DNA of 64,000 nt from Mytilinidion resinicola (GCF_010093595.1 NW_022985441.1:1943162-2007161), one strand, 5' to 3'. Shown: positions 47,239 to 58,121, counted from the first letter of the stretch. Numbers and translations are program-made. Notes: generated from the sequence alone by a model not told the origin.

Positions 47239-48399
47239 GGCCGTGGAAGTTACAGACGTCGGAAATCTGGGGATAGAAGGATGCCTGGCAAGGTGTTTGG
47301 CGGTCTATAGGAGATGGATGTAAACGCGAGTGTCCGTTTTCATGGCAAGTCACTGAAGGTTTGCGAATTGTCTAGAGGAAGCTTTTCAGAGATGGATCTT
47401 TGATGAACTGCGATGAAGTTTGTAGATAGAAGGCGGTTTAATATTGAATGCCCAACGTAAATGTCCATTTATAGATGTCAAGTCGCCCGTGAAGTTGCCC
47501 GACTAGGCAGCCATGACAATATAGCCTCCTCCTCTGAGATTATACAAGACTACCGAAAACTTTCCTTCTTTGCCTTCTTACCGGTCTGGCCTGCATTCGC
47601 CCTGGCAGATTAGCCCTTCTGGCGCCCTTCTGCCGGAGGCTACAGTTGCCGTCTCGCTTGCAGGCTTCATTCGTTGAAGATGCCCAGGTCTAGGCTATCT
47701 CCATCCGCCATGCAGCAGTCCTTCAGCGCCATGACGCCCTTTCTCCATCGTAACTCTTCAAATAGGAACGTTGCAAAAGCGATATTATGGATGCCTTTGT
47801 GATCTGACCGATAAGTTGAGCAACCTTCCCAGTCGGTCTTGTGGGCTAACATGAAGAACATCAACCCTAATTTTAGCAATCTGCCCCACCGTTCGGAGTA
47901 AGAATATGTGGGGAAGCATAAATACAGTCGATAATTATGTCTAGCTCTGATACTTACCTCATCCATTACTCTGAGTCATCGATAAGGAGACGCTGAAGAT
48001 ATTAGCGACATGATTGGCCCTTATGCTTTTCCAATTCCGGATATCACCAGCCTCAGAACCGTTCCAGAGCGTTTTTCCATCATATTCCATCCTTATCTAG
48101 AGGGCCGGCTTCATCCACGGTTCTGGTGTCATGTGGACAGCAATTCCGCGCAAAGATCGGTCCAGTACAGTAGTGATCCACGGGTGAGTGAATTTCAAAA
48201 TTTTTGTTCAACAACACCAAAACTGGCAGGTGATGCGATGGGATTTTTCTGCACAAGTCAAGCGCTTAAGTGGCCAAGGGGAAGTTCTAGGTGGAGGGTA
48301 ATCCATGGATGAGTGACCTCCTGACTGATTAAAGACTTCAGCGACACCACAATCGGTGGGCAGCTGTGCTCGTTTTTTTTCTAGAAGATACTGAATTCC
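47239..48399. other. Mostly empty; possible exon remnant at 47667-47880 (minus)
   Basis: On minus, 47880-47667 encodes LLKLGLMFFMLAHKTDWEG...FLFEELRWRKGVMALKDCCM...LDLGIFNE after a well-formed gtaagt...ggcag intron. Only five coding bases (ATGAG at 47962-47958) precede it, so this is more likely the 3' end of a lost gene. Nothing else is supported. Confidence 0.3.
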
Positions 48400-48982
48400 G
48401 ACTTAGCGCTGCCGCCACAAACACCGACGCCACGTTAACCACGAGCCTGCGGGAGAAGGTCACGCAGCCAGTTGACGCCATTGCCTGCTGTCCATGTCTT
48501 CTCGCAGTGTCCGTTCAGGCCATAGACGGCGACGATACTAGAGTCTAGTTAGCTGGATGGAGGAATACAACAGCGGAGAGCGTAATCGGTGACCGGGTCG
48601 GTCTCCTCAGAGACCACCTGCAAGCGTTGGGCTGCTATGGCTGTTGGCTCTGCTGGCGGCGGAGAAACAGACGGTTCTGTAGGAGCCTGCTTGAGTGTCA
48701 GAGCCTGTGGAAGAGCGAGGAGTTTAGCAAAGTCTACCTTTGAGCTGCTATTCTTCGATTGGAAGTGAAGGAGTCGTCGCATCATGCTACGTGACGAATG
48801 GACCAACAGGTTTGTAGTGTGGGACGTCCAGCAATATGGCGCGCGAGGGCGGTCATAAGGCTGAGAACAGCGGCTGCAACATGCTGGCGGTCGAGATGAT
48901 ACTTGTAGAGGGCGCCTGTCGTCGTTGTCGTTGGCGCTTAGTCTCGGCTCTTACTGGTATGGGGGCTGCTGCCACGGGCCAT
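48400..48982 (-). pseudogene. Truncated inverted copy of the NLR gene 5' end
   Basis: On minus, reading from 48982, the sequence repeats the 5' flank and start of the NLR gene at 51622-52138: upstream word ctcgaccgccagcatg, then ATG ATGCGACG (MMRRLL..QSKNS), the linker LPQALTLKQAPTEP...LQVVSEETDPVTDY, and after a TAA the block SSIVAVYGLNGHCEKTWTA. It then jumps across 420 bases of the parent, between two gca words (parent 52136 and 52556), into NVASVFVAA out of frame and ends near 48400. The deleted stretch holds the hydrolase serine motif. Confidence 0.75.
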
Positions 48983-49123
48983 CTGTCCTTCCGCAAGGGA
49001 AACACGCGAAACATCACAACAGTGCTTGACGGTGGTCATTGTCGTGAAGTGCCCTACAACTATGCTTGTTCGACGTACTGCTAAAATTAGTTATAGGGCC
49101 AAAGCAGCCACCTTAGAAACCCA

Positions 49124-50402
49124 ATGTCGCTCGAGCCCATCTCCGGAGCTAGCCACTCAAGCCGCCGCGAACGGGTTGGGGCCGCCCGAGTCGTCGCAGA
49201 TGCTGCGGTTACTTGTAGCAGAGACGCGGTCACCGTCTGGAGCGAGCCATTTGCACCCCACTCCTCGTTTCCGAACATAGCCAACCATGAAGCGATTGCG
49301 GAGGACCTAGACCGGGATACATGCAGCTTGAGACAGGCAAGGCCGCATCCAGCCAAGCTGGAATTGCTTAATTTGGATGAATGGGATGAAAGCGAGACAT
49401 ACGATGACAATCCGCCAACCTGTCTCCACTACTCAATCGAATGGAAAGTCACTCTAAACAACAAGCTCATTTCCAAGGATACAGAGCCGGACCTTGTGCT
49501 AGCGCCTAGATTTTACTGGTCCTTGTTCCTACGTGAGAAGCTTGACAAACTGCTGCAGAAAAAGCTGTCGTCAAGTAAGCGTGTAACTTGTGAAGATACC
49601 AACGTTGTTGTATCAGTGACCGGTCGCTCGGAGCGTGACTTGACGAAGCGCTTCAATAAGAGAGATGTTGACTGGTTCCTAGTGGAGAAACAGTTTCTAG
49701 CGTGGGGCGAGTCATTCTGGGCAGGCAGAAAGCTTAGAGTCGATGTATCGTTCAATTACGTCGAGGTAGGTCAGCAGGCGCCCGTATCAACGAAAAGAGC
49801 AGGGAAGCCGGGGTGTTCGTCTGCTACTCAGCAAATGCTTGCAGAAAGAGACTTGCAGCTTGATGCTAAGGAAGGGATCTTTAGACAACCGTCCATATGG
49901 CAAGACGTCTGCAATCTAATGCGATGCCCCGGGCCGCCTTGCGACCTCGGACCCCACTGCTGGCAGGATCCCAATGGAAAGAAGTATTATAAGCTTAGGA
50001 CACATCAGCTACAGGGCTTAATAAGGCACGTAGAACAGGGGGGCCAATTACGGACCCATAACGAACGTGCTTCCTGGACCGCCTCATCCGCCGTCGAACC
50101 AAGCAGTAGCATCGTCAATGCCTCGTCTTGACATTCCTGGTTTCCTAGACACTGCAGTGGAAGAGTACAGCAATTGGCAGCAGTCGCGAGTTAGAGGGGA
50201 AGACCAGAAGAACGAGATTCAAAAACTGTGTGATATCGCCTTAGACCATGGACTGGAACTACAGCAGCTCTACGACAATCAGGATCCGGATTTCTTCACC
50301 AAAGAGGGGATTAAAGTAGGTATTGCCCGGCGCTTCATCCGCGATATTATATGCTGGGTTCAACAGCAGAAGGGGGCTAACGAGGGGTTTACTTCTGTTT
50401 GA
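49124..50402 (+). pseudogene. Broken member of a repetitive fungal protein family
   Basis: One frame (from about 49370 to 50060) has the blocks WDESETYDDNPPTCLHYSIEWK, FLAWGESFWAGRKLRVDVSFNYVE, SATQQMLAERD, MRCPGPPCDLGPHCWQDPNGKKYYKLRTHQL. A second frame carries the C-terminal part: NVLPGPPHPPSNQ, MPRLDIPGFLDTAVEEYSNWQQS, then IARRFIRDI. In related proteins I know these blocks are joined through a Glu/Gln-rich helix that is missing here. A deletion near 50040-50060 therefore removed it and shifted the frame. The family is widespread, multi-copy and uncharacterised, which suggests an association with mobile DNA. The Cys/His block PGPPC..GPHC may bind metal. Confidence 0.6.
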
Positions 50403-50506
50403 AGCATGACTAGTGTTTCCGATAGGACGCTTGAGTCTGCAACGCTAAATTTATCAACTTGTTGTTCCATAGTACCTTCTACTCTAGACTATATACACAT
50501 GTAAGC

Positions 50507-51514
50507 TTAGAGCTCCTCTATCGTAATACCCGCGTGCCTGAAATGACCTCTCGCGCTATGTTGCTTGCCACCCACAACATCAATACACCATTCCAGAAAT
50601 GCGTCAAAGCCCTGCCCCGGTGCGTATTCGAAGGCATGCCAGTTCTTCTTGATGAATGCCTTTAACTCGGCGAAGAATTCTTCGATTGGGTTCAGATCTG
50701 GAGAATAAGGAGGTAGGTACAGGAGCTTGACACCGGCTTCGTAACACATCTGCTCGAGTCGCTCCATGCGATGAAAGGACGCGTTGTCCATGACGAGCAC
50801 AGACTTTGGCTCAGGCCACCTACCGCAATGAGGAAGTAGCTGCTCTACATACTCTTCAAAGACTGCGCTGTCGGCCGAGCCCTGGAACACGCTGGAGAAC
50901 AGGACCCCGTCCTGCGTGTAAGCCGGCAGGATCTGATATCGCTGGTCACGGTGGAATTTGGCAACCTGCACCGGGGCCACGCCGTGAGGAGACCAGCTTG
51001 TTCGCCTGAAGCCGATGCGCTTATCGCAGCCCGACTCGTCAATAAAAAAGAGGTGATAGGACCGAAACTGCCTTAAATTGTAGAGGTAAAAGTCTCGTAG
51101 ATCCGCGTTCTGCTCCTTTGCGATCTGCCCCTTTGCGATCTGCCCCTTTGCGATCTGCCGAGCCGCTTTCTTCGACCACCCTACAGCTTTCAAGGCTCTA
51201 CTGGTGCTGAACGTCGAGACAAGAACATCGAAATCGTCCCACAAGAAGACAGCCATTTCCTCCTGGTCCAGTCCGGGCTTTTCTAGCAGATGTTTACGCA
51301 GGGCGTCTAGCATGGGCGATGTGATCAATCGACGCCTCCTATTTCCATTTGCAGGAGCCTTGGTAGAGTTGAAGTGGCGGAGATTGGACCTCATTGCTTT
51401 TATCGAACGCTCGCTGCAACCAGCTACCGTGGCCATGTGAGCAGTGGTAAGCGTCCTGGCCTGAATCATATCGTGGATTAGATCATGCTGCGAGGCTGCA
51501 AGATTTGGTACCAT
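50507..51514 (-). CDS. DDE transposase (Tc1/mariner-IS630, DDE_3 type), intact ORF
   Basis: Single uninterrupted frame, 335 residues. The N-terminal homeodomain-like DNA-binding region contains HMATVAGCSERSIKAMRSNLR and a second helix set (EEMAVFLWDDFDVLVSTFSTSRALKAVGWS). The catalytic triad is visible: FIDESGCDKR, VLVMDNASFH, and YSPDLNPIEEFFAELK, with 34-residue spacing in the second half, hence DD34E. A five-residue duplication (IAKGQ IAKGQ IAKEQ) lies before the catalytic core, unlike relatives with a single IAK. I could not find convincing terminal inverted repeats in the 100 bases on either side, so autonomy is uncertain. It sits between a pseudogene and the NLR gene. Confidence 0.85.
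   Translation of the reverse strand: MVPNLAASQHDLIHDMIQARTLTTAHMATVAGCSERSIKAMRSNLRHFNSTKAPANGNRRRRLITSPMLDALRKHLLEKPGLDQEEMAVFLWDDFDVLVSTFSTSRALKAVGWSKKAARQIAKGQIAKGQIAKEQNADLRDFYLYNLRQFRSYHLFFIDESGCDKRIGFRRTSWSPHGVAPVQVAKFHRDQRYQILPAYTQDGVLFSSVFQGSADSAVFEEYVEQLLPHCGRWPEPKSVLVMDNASFHRMERLEQMCYEAGVKLLYLPPYSPDLNPIEEFFAELKAFIKKNWHAFEYAPGQGFDAFLEWCIDVVGGKQHSARGHFRHAGITIEEL
51113..51157 (-). repeat. 15-base tandem repeat inside transposase
   Basis: Three near-identical 15-base units of gatctgcccctttgc (plus strand), the first unit differing by one base. They encode the repeated IAKGQ/IAKEQ and keep frame. Confidence 0.85.
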
Positions 51515-51792
51515 GTTAGTATCTATGAACCTTACTAGGGTTCTGGGATCCGGGCCTGGTCAAGTAGTAAATATGCACCGTGGAAGGCGTCTAAAAGACA
51601 GGTTGACGATGGTGCGAGGAGGTAGGCCCGTGGCGGGCTGAACAACGAACAGCAACGAAACAAGCAGCCCTCCATCGCCTCGACCGCCAGCATGCCGCAG
51701 CCGCCATGCGTCTCAGCCTTGCGACAGCCCTTTCGCGCGATGCTGCTGGACTTTGCCTACACCACACAACTGTCAATCCCGTCCTGAGTTAC
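51515..51792. other. NLR 5' flank
   Basis: No gene. Bases from about 51622 onward are shared with the inverted truncated copy at 48982-48785; the part next to the transposase is not. Confidence 0.5.
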
Positions 51793-54700
51793 ATGAGCGC
51801 GATGCGACGGCTCCTTCAGTTCCGATCGAAGAACAGCAAGGCTGAGGTGCTTCTCCCAGGCCGCCTTTTCTTCCACATGCTCTAACGTCCAGGCAGGATC
51901 CTTTAGAACCCTCCGCATCCTCGGTGTCAGCAGAACCAGCTGCTGCAGTTGTACTAGGCTTGCAAGTGGTAGCTGAGGGCATCGAACCGATTGTCGAGTA
52001 TGCTTCCCCGTTGCTCCATTGCTCGTTCGACAGCTAACCCGACTCGAGCATTGTCGCTATCCATGGCCTGAACGGACACTGCGAGAAGACATGGACAACG
52101 AGCGACGGCGTCAACTGGCTCCGCGACCTCCTCCCGCACGACCTCCCCAACGTGCGCGTACTCAGCTGGGGCTACGATGCGAACACGCATAGCCGCTCTC
52201 GTGTGAGCTGCCAATACCTGTTCGACCACGCACGAACACTAGTATCAGACCTGTGCTTGGAGAGGCAGGTCACACAGGTACGCGATATGCGAGATACTGT
52301 GCACGACTGAAGTCAAAGTAGACAAATAAGCGGCCGATCGTCTTCGTGGCGCACAGCTTGGGCGGGATCATCGTGAAAAGCGTGAGTGCGCTTTCCATGA
52401 CTGCTGTGGTACGCTTGACTGATAGAGGCAGGCGCTCATCCACTCAGATGCTGCCCGACACGGGGCTCTCGAAGAGCATTGTTCGATCAAGCTGTCGACA
52501 TACGGCATCATGTTCATGGGCACGCCGCACCAAGGTGGCAGCGGCGTCGCGCTCGGCAGGCTCATGGTCAACGTGGCGTCGGTGTTTGTGGCGGCAGACG
52601 ACCGGCTACTGCAGCACCTCGAGCGGGACTCAGAATGGCTCCAGCAACAGCTTGGGCAGTATGCGCCGATCAGCAGTCACTTTGTGACCAAGTTCGCGTT
52701 TGAGGAGTATGCGACGCCAACCGCGCTTGGCCAGTCGATTATGGTCAGTTGTAGTAAAGTGATCAGCGTATACCGGCTACTTACTAACATCTAACAGATC
52801 GTTCCTCGAGCGTCAGCTGTAGTACCAGGCGCTGCGGACGGCGAGCCGATAGCGATACATGCAGACCACATTAACATGGTCAAGTTTGGGTTGAAGTCGG
52901 ACCCCGGCTACAAGACAGTGTCAGGCCACCCGCGAGTAATGGCTAGAAATGCGGGCGACGCTATCGGTGGGCAGTGGGATACACAGGGCAGAGTGGACGC
53001 GGGTACGTAGTCTTGGACTAGCAAGCGTGTTGGCGAAGTAGTGGCAATAACAAGTTGTTCGTAGTTCTCTCCAACGAGCCCATTAAGTCGTTTACTGTTC
53101 AGTCTAGCGTGCCAGAGGTGTCGCACGTCGAGCGTTTTGTCGGCCGGGACGAGGAAATCGACAAGATCCACGAAGAGCTCCAGTATGACGGCTCTCGCAA
53201 GACAGTCGTAGTGCACGGCCTTGGTGGGATGGGCAAGACTCAACTAGCATTGGCGTATGCGCTGCGACATAGAGACCAGTACTCGGCAGTATTCTGGGTA
53301 AACAGCAAGGACGTGGACACGCTGAAGCAAGGCTATGCCACTGCTGCAAAACGTATCTTTTGCGATCATCCATCGCTGATTCATCTAAAGGCAATTGCTG
53401 GGGGAAGCGACCTTGACGAAGCGATGGAGGCGGTTAAAAGGTGGCTGAGCAAATCTCAGAACGATCGATGGCTGATCATCTACGACAACTACGACACGCC
53501 AAAGCTTCCAGGATGCGATGACGCAGGGACTTTCAACATTCGACCCTTCCTTCCCGAAGCCCACCACGGAGCTGTACTGATCACGACGCGGTCTTCCCAG
53601 CTAAGGCTTGGTTCTCTTGTCGCAGTAAAGAAGATGCAGAACATCGAGCACAGCCTAGAGATACTGTCGCATGCGTCTGGACGTAATGGGCTAGGTAGCG
53701 GTAGGCGCCCTTTCTATGTCATCCTACTGCAGCTGCTGACCCTAGATCAAGACCCCAATGCCCGCGAACTGGCCCAAGAACTAGACGGTCTACCACTTGC
53801 TCTTGCCACAGCTGGCGCCTACCTCTACCAGGTGTCGACCAGCCTTGCCGACTACCTTCAGCTGTACAGGAAATCGTGGCTTCGGCTGCAGCAGAAGACG
53901 CCACAGCTGCTTTCGTACGAAGATCGAGCGCTATATTCGACGTGGGACGTCTCGCTTGCTCATGTCAAGCAGCGAAGCGAGCTCGCAGCCAAGGTTCTCC
54001 AGCTGTGGGCGTACTTTGACAACCAAGACGTCTGGTTTGAGCTCCTGCAGGAATGCCGACAGGACGGTCCAGAGTGGTTTTCGGAGCTGACAGAGGACCA
54101 GCTCAGCTTTGACGAGGCGGTAAGAGTGCTCTGCGACCATGCGCTGGTCGAGACAAATACCACATATGGAGATGGCAACGTAGAATCGCGTGGCTACAGC
54201 ATGCACGGCTGCGTGCACTCGTGGACAATGCACGTAGTGAACAACAGATGGGATGCCAGATTGGCTAGAATCGCGTTAAGTTGCATAGGCCTGCATGTAC
54301 CAGACCACAACAGGCCTCAGTACTGGGTTGTAGAGCAGCGGCCTCTTCGTCATGCTAATCGGTGCCGAGCGTTTCTTCGTACTAGGCCAGCGGGGCAGGA
54401 TGACGACAAGTCAATGCATGGAGCAATACACAACTTGGGCATGCTCTACGTAGATCAGGGCAAGCTGGACGAGGCAGAGGAGATGTACCAGCGGGCGCTG
54501 CAAGGCAAAGAGAAGGCATGGGGACCAGAGCACACATCAACACTTGACACGGTCAACAACTTGGGCCTTCTCTACGCGGACCTAAGGCGGCTTGACGAAG
54601 CGGANNNNNNNNNNNNNNNNNNNNNNNNNNNNNNNNNNNNNNNNNNNNNNNNNNNNNNNNNNNNNNNNNNNNNNNNNNNNNNNNNNNNNNNNNNNNNNNN

Positions 54701-55256
54701 NNNNNNNNNNNNNNNNNNNNNNNNNNNNNNNNNNNNNNNNNNNNNNNNNNNNNNNNNNNNNNNNNNNNNNNNNAAGATGTACCAGCGGGCGCTGCAAGGC
54801 AAAGAGAAGGCATGGGGACCAGAGCACACATCAACACTTAACACGGTCAACAACTTGGGCAATCTCTACGCAGGTCTAGGACGGCTTGGCGAGGCAGAGA
54901 AGATGTACCAGCGGGCGCTGCAAGGTAAAGAAAAGGCAGGAGTTCCAGAACATTCTATTCTTAAAGAGCTTAACAACTTAGGCATTCTCTACAAGAACCT
55001 AGGGCGGCTTAATGAGGCGGAGAAGATGTACCAGCGGGCGCTGCAAGGCTACGAGAAGGCATGGGGACCAGAGCACACATCAACACTTAACACGGTTAAC
55101 AACTTGGGCCTTCTCTACGCAGACCTAGGACGGCATAATGAGGCGGAGAAGATGTACCATCGAGCACTTAATGGATTTGAGAAACGCCTGGGCTATGAAC
55201 ACGAGCGGTGTCGCAGGCTACGTCGTGTTCTTGCTGCTTTAGAGAGATCGTTATAA
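51793..55256 (+). CDS. NLR-like protein: alpha/beta hydrolase - NB-ARC - TPR (possibly inactive 5' end)
   Basis: The N-terminal hydrolase (SesB/PGAP1-like) is built from 52038-52277, 52322-52381, 52432-52743 and 52798 to about 53000: IVAIHGLNGHCEKTW, VLSWGYDAN, nucleophile elbow VAHSLGGIIVKS, IMFMGTPHQGG and IHADHINMVKF. NB-ARC follows: P-loop VHGLGGMGKTQLA, Walker B RWLIIYDNYD, GAVLITTRS and LDGLPLALATAGAYL. A 51-base in-frame intron (53695-53745) is likely, because its removal gives the usual short spacing before GLPLAL. The C-terminus is kinesin-light-chain TPRs of 41-42 residues. Such STAND proteins sense non-self or other triggers in fungi. Problems: a TAA at 52035-52037, a frameshift near 51847 and an unclear phase at 53002-53055, so the first exons are unresolved or dead. 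Confidence 0.75.
54424..55190 (+). repeat. Near-identical TPR-coding tandem repeats
   Basis: Units of 126 bases (one of 123) begin with atgtaccagcgggcgctgca at 54483, 54777, 54903 and 55026; a more diverged unit begins at 55152. Long stretches (for example from the unit start through gagcacacatcaacact) are identical between units, far more alike than folding requires. One unit, 54903-55025, has a different core (GVPEHSILKELNN). Confidence 0.9.
54605..54773. other. Assembly gap (169 N)
   Basis: A run of N inside the TPR array. The distance from the unit start expected at 54609 to the first unit after the gap (54777) is 168 bases, not a whole number of 126- or 123-base units. The N count is therefore an estimate or the hidden unit is unusual; true repeat number is unknown. 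Confidence 0.98.
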
Positions 55257-55405
55257 CAAAGTAAATAGATCCTAGAGTGCTAATCTTATAGCTATTTATT
55301 GTTCCAAAGCAGACAGAGATTACGCTGTATACATAGCGTACAGTATATTAATTACTAATTGTCTATGCCGCTCTAGGCTGTTATAAAGTTAGATTCTACG
55401 CACCA

Positions 55406-57087
55406 TAGTACGTGAAAATTGCGAGTGCCCCTAAGGCGCTAAGGCCACAACTTTCAACACGGGACATTCTCCCATACAATTCATCATACAACGTCTACAA
55501 GCCCAAATCCATCACGTTTTGATCAGAATAACGAAATGTGTAGTCGCCTGAACTGCCCAGCGAGGTAAAATCACGATAATTCTTGGTGTTGCAGTGCTGA
55601 TCGCTCGATAGGGGCCTAAAACCCCCCTCGAAGCCCCACAGAAGCACAAGCATAAGGCAGGCACATAGCTACATACATAGAATTCGATACATCATCACTA
55701 TAAGGCTGATCTAATGCGCTCTCCACCTGTTTTTCGCAGCTGTTCACATCGCCACGGCATCTCAGCAATGCGGCGCCGCACCTCAATCATGCCTTGTTGT
55801 GATTCTGATATCATCGCCCATTCCTCCAGCGCTATTGCCTTGAGCTCTTCTAGGGTTTTCCACTCGTTAAAGCGCTTCCGTAGACGTTGTTTAAAGATAT
55901 CCCAAACGCCCTCAATTGGGTTAAGATCTGGTGATTGTGCTGGGTGTTTAAGAAGCCGTATACCGTGCCTCTCTTTGAGCGAGCGAGCAACGGTTACCTC
56001 TGACCTTGTGCCGTGCGCATTATCGTTGTCCTCTTGGAGCATGCATTTGCCATGGTATTGGGGCTGATCTGGGTCCTGATTGTGCTCCTCTAGACGCGCA
56101 ATACACCCAGGAAGAATCTTCTTAGTGTAGTAGGCTTAGGTCATAGAATTCCCCTTTGCCTTCGCATCCACGCCGTGTGGCAGCGCTGCCTCCCATTCCT
56201 TCACTCTTTGTAGGTATTGCTCCTCAGTCTCTCGTGTAGGACGGTGGCGTGGCTTTTGTGGCCTTTTTTCAACGTTAAGGTGGTCGTTTTCGTCGTTGTA
56301 GAATACTAGACGCCCGATATAATGCCATAATACATCGGTTGCCACATATAGGCGCATATTAGTATCTTTGGTGCCAAAATGCCGTCGATTCTCCGTATTA
56401 TATCGCGTTCCCTCCCTCCTGTAGACGTAGCCTACGCTTTGTTAATACGGATCAATGTGCGCTTCATCCGTGAAGTGTACAAACTGCCAAAAGCTATCAA
56501 CTGTATCATCTTTATGCTGCCAGCCGTAGCCCTCTTGGAGCAAGCATATTCCTATGAGAAATATCCGAGACAGCTGCCATCTTAAAGCGCTTAAATTTCG
56601 ATTCCTTGTTATACTTCTGCAGCGTACGAACCGTGGCGTAGATGCCAAAGTGCTGCATCTAGACATCAAACGGTGCTCTGCGGATTGGGATTGTTGTCGC
56701 TTTGTATGACAGCAAGCTGCTCATCTGTAATCACCCGAAGGCTCTGGCCATTGTGATGCTTTCCTGGCCGGTACTCTGCATCCTTGTCCTTCTCTCTGCG
56801 CTGCCTAAGCATGTTCTTGCACGTTCTGAACAAGCCTGTGAAGTTGATCCTTCTGGCCGCATCTTGGATGCCTTCCCCTGGGTTTTCTAAGGTCATATGC
56901 ATTGAAAAATCGCGTGCGAGTATGCGTAGAGAATCCATGGCGACTTGTCTTGCGCTTAGGAGTTGTTGGAGCCATTAATTTAATAGTAATTTGTTTGATA
57001 GAATTGTGATGATTTTGGTCAAATTGATGAGCGCCAAGCGTCTCGTTGCCTTGGCGCCTTAGGGGCACTCGCAATCTTCACCCACTG
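55406..57087 (-). mobile_element. Tc1-type DNA transposon with terminal inverted repeats, defective
   Basis: Ends at about 55406-55443 and 57048-57087 are inverted copies. The shared core is gtgaa.attgcgagtgcccctaaggcgc.aaggc, over 30 bases with a few mismatches, the outermost part reading agt..gtgaa in both. The element is about 1.68 kb, of the size and layout of Tc1/mariner elements, and encodes the broken transposase described separately. The expected TA target duplication is not clear at the left end. A region downstream of the NLR gene (55257-55405) separates the two. Confidence 0.8.
55698..56975 (-). pseudogene. Tc1-type transposase, frameshifted and with stops
   Basis: Pieces in order on minus: MAPTTPKRKTSRHGFSTHTRTRF, then after a one-base shift near 56895 the helix-turn-helix part (NPGEGIQDAARRINFTGLFR..), then LHFGIYATVRTLQKYNKESKF in another frame. 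HFTDEAHIDP carries the first catalytic Asp, RLYVATDVLWHYIGRLVFYNDEND follows, and the final part has CMLQEDNDNAH (second Asp) and HPAQSPDLNPIEGVWD (Glu). At least three stops or shifts interrupt it, for example before 56579 and after 56140. It cannot make an active enzyme, though ends are intact enough to be mobilised in trans. Confidence 0.8.
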
Positions 57088-58120
57088 TGGCACTAAGATG
57101 TGCTGTGCTAAAGCTTAGTATTAACGATTTGTTGCACGCGTACCGACAGGTTAACGCTATGCCAAATATGTTAGGTAGGGTATTATAATCCCTGCTTGCA
57201 GTGTGGCGCAAACTTTGTTGCCGACTGCGTTTAAAGGGAAGCCGGTTTCGCTAAGGACTGTACATCTCGTTTGAAACTTGATAATCTAACGAAGGACTCC
57301 AGACAGTGACGGAGAAGTACCTACAAACGGATTACTTTATGCTGATTTAGGGTCTTGCTCATTGTTGTTGATGTCTTCGTAGCAAACTCAATACTGGTCG
57401 TTCAGTGATAACATGCAACCGAATTTGGTAATAAAGCAATAGAAAATCTAGAGTTATAGGAGGCCTTTAAGGCACTGTGGGCATGTTCTAGAAGAGAGCT
57501 TGTTCCGCGGTCAGTACAATGTTCTGCAAGTCATGGCTGGCTTAAAATGTTCTGCAAGATCATTTTCCACACAGAGTTTTCGAGCCTACCACGGTACCTC
57601 TCTTGACTCACGAAAATCCTCTCACAGAACCACTGGTTCCCCTAAGAGTCACATAACGTGAGCTAAGCTCGGAGCCTACTCGCCAGAGTATAAAAGAAAG
57701 TGCTCCCTCTCTCACTCTCCTCTTCTTTTCTTCGCCGCAAGGCACCACCATTCGCAATGAAGCTGGTCTTGCGGACTCGCCAGAATCCAGTGGGTGACCG
57801 GGAATGAGAGACCCTACTTGTAGCGTCCTGGCAGGCAATGGTCAGTATGTGTGTAGGTGATTAGCTGGAACGGGTGCTGGTGTCCGCGAGGCCCAGTGTG
57901 GTGTCCGTGCAAGGGTTGATGTCCTACATCCAGTGGGAAGATAGGCCCGAGTGTATCGACTGCGAAGCTTTTGTCTCATCTCTTGGAACAGTCAGTTTCC
58001 CAGACCTCCCGGTAGGTGTTAATGCTGCTTTCTAGGCTTGACGTTAAAAATCTGGGCGATGCGTAGATTCGTTACCAACTTCAACTACCGATTTACCAGA
58101 CACCTTAGGGTTGTACTGGG
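57088..58120. other. Accessory flank, no gene seen
   Basis: No supported gene. Bases near 57690 contain a tataaaag word, but no coding sequence follows that I can recognise. Confidence 0.4.
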
Positions 58121-58121
58121 T

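Noticed and set aside
50403..51640. Terminal inverted repeats for the intact transposase
   Set aside because: Compared about 100 bases on each side by eye; only short, unaligned matches such as gtac/gtag words, not a convincing pair.
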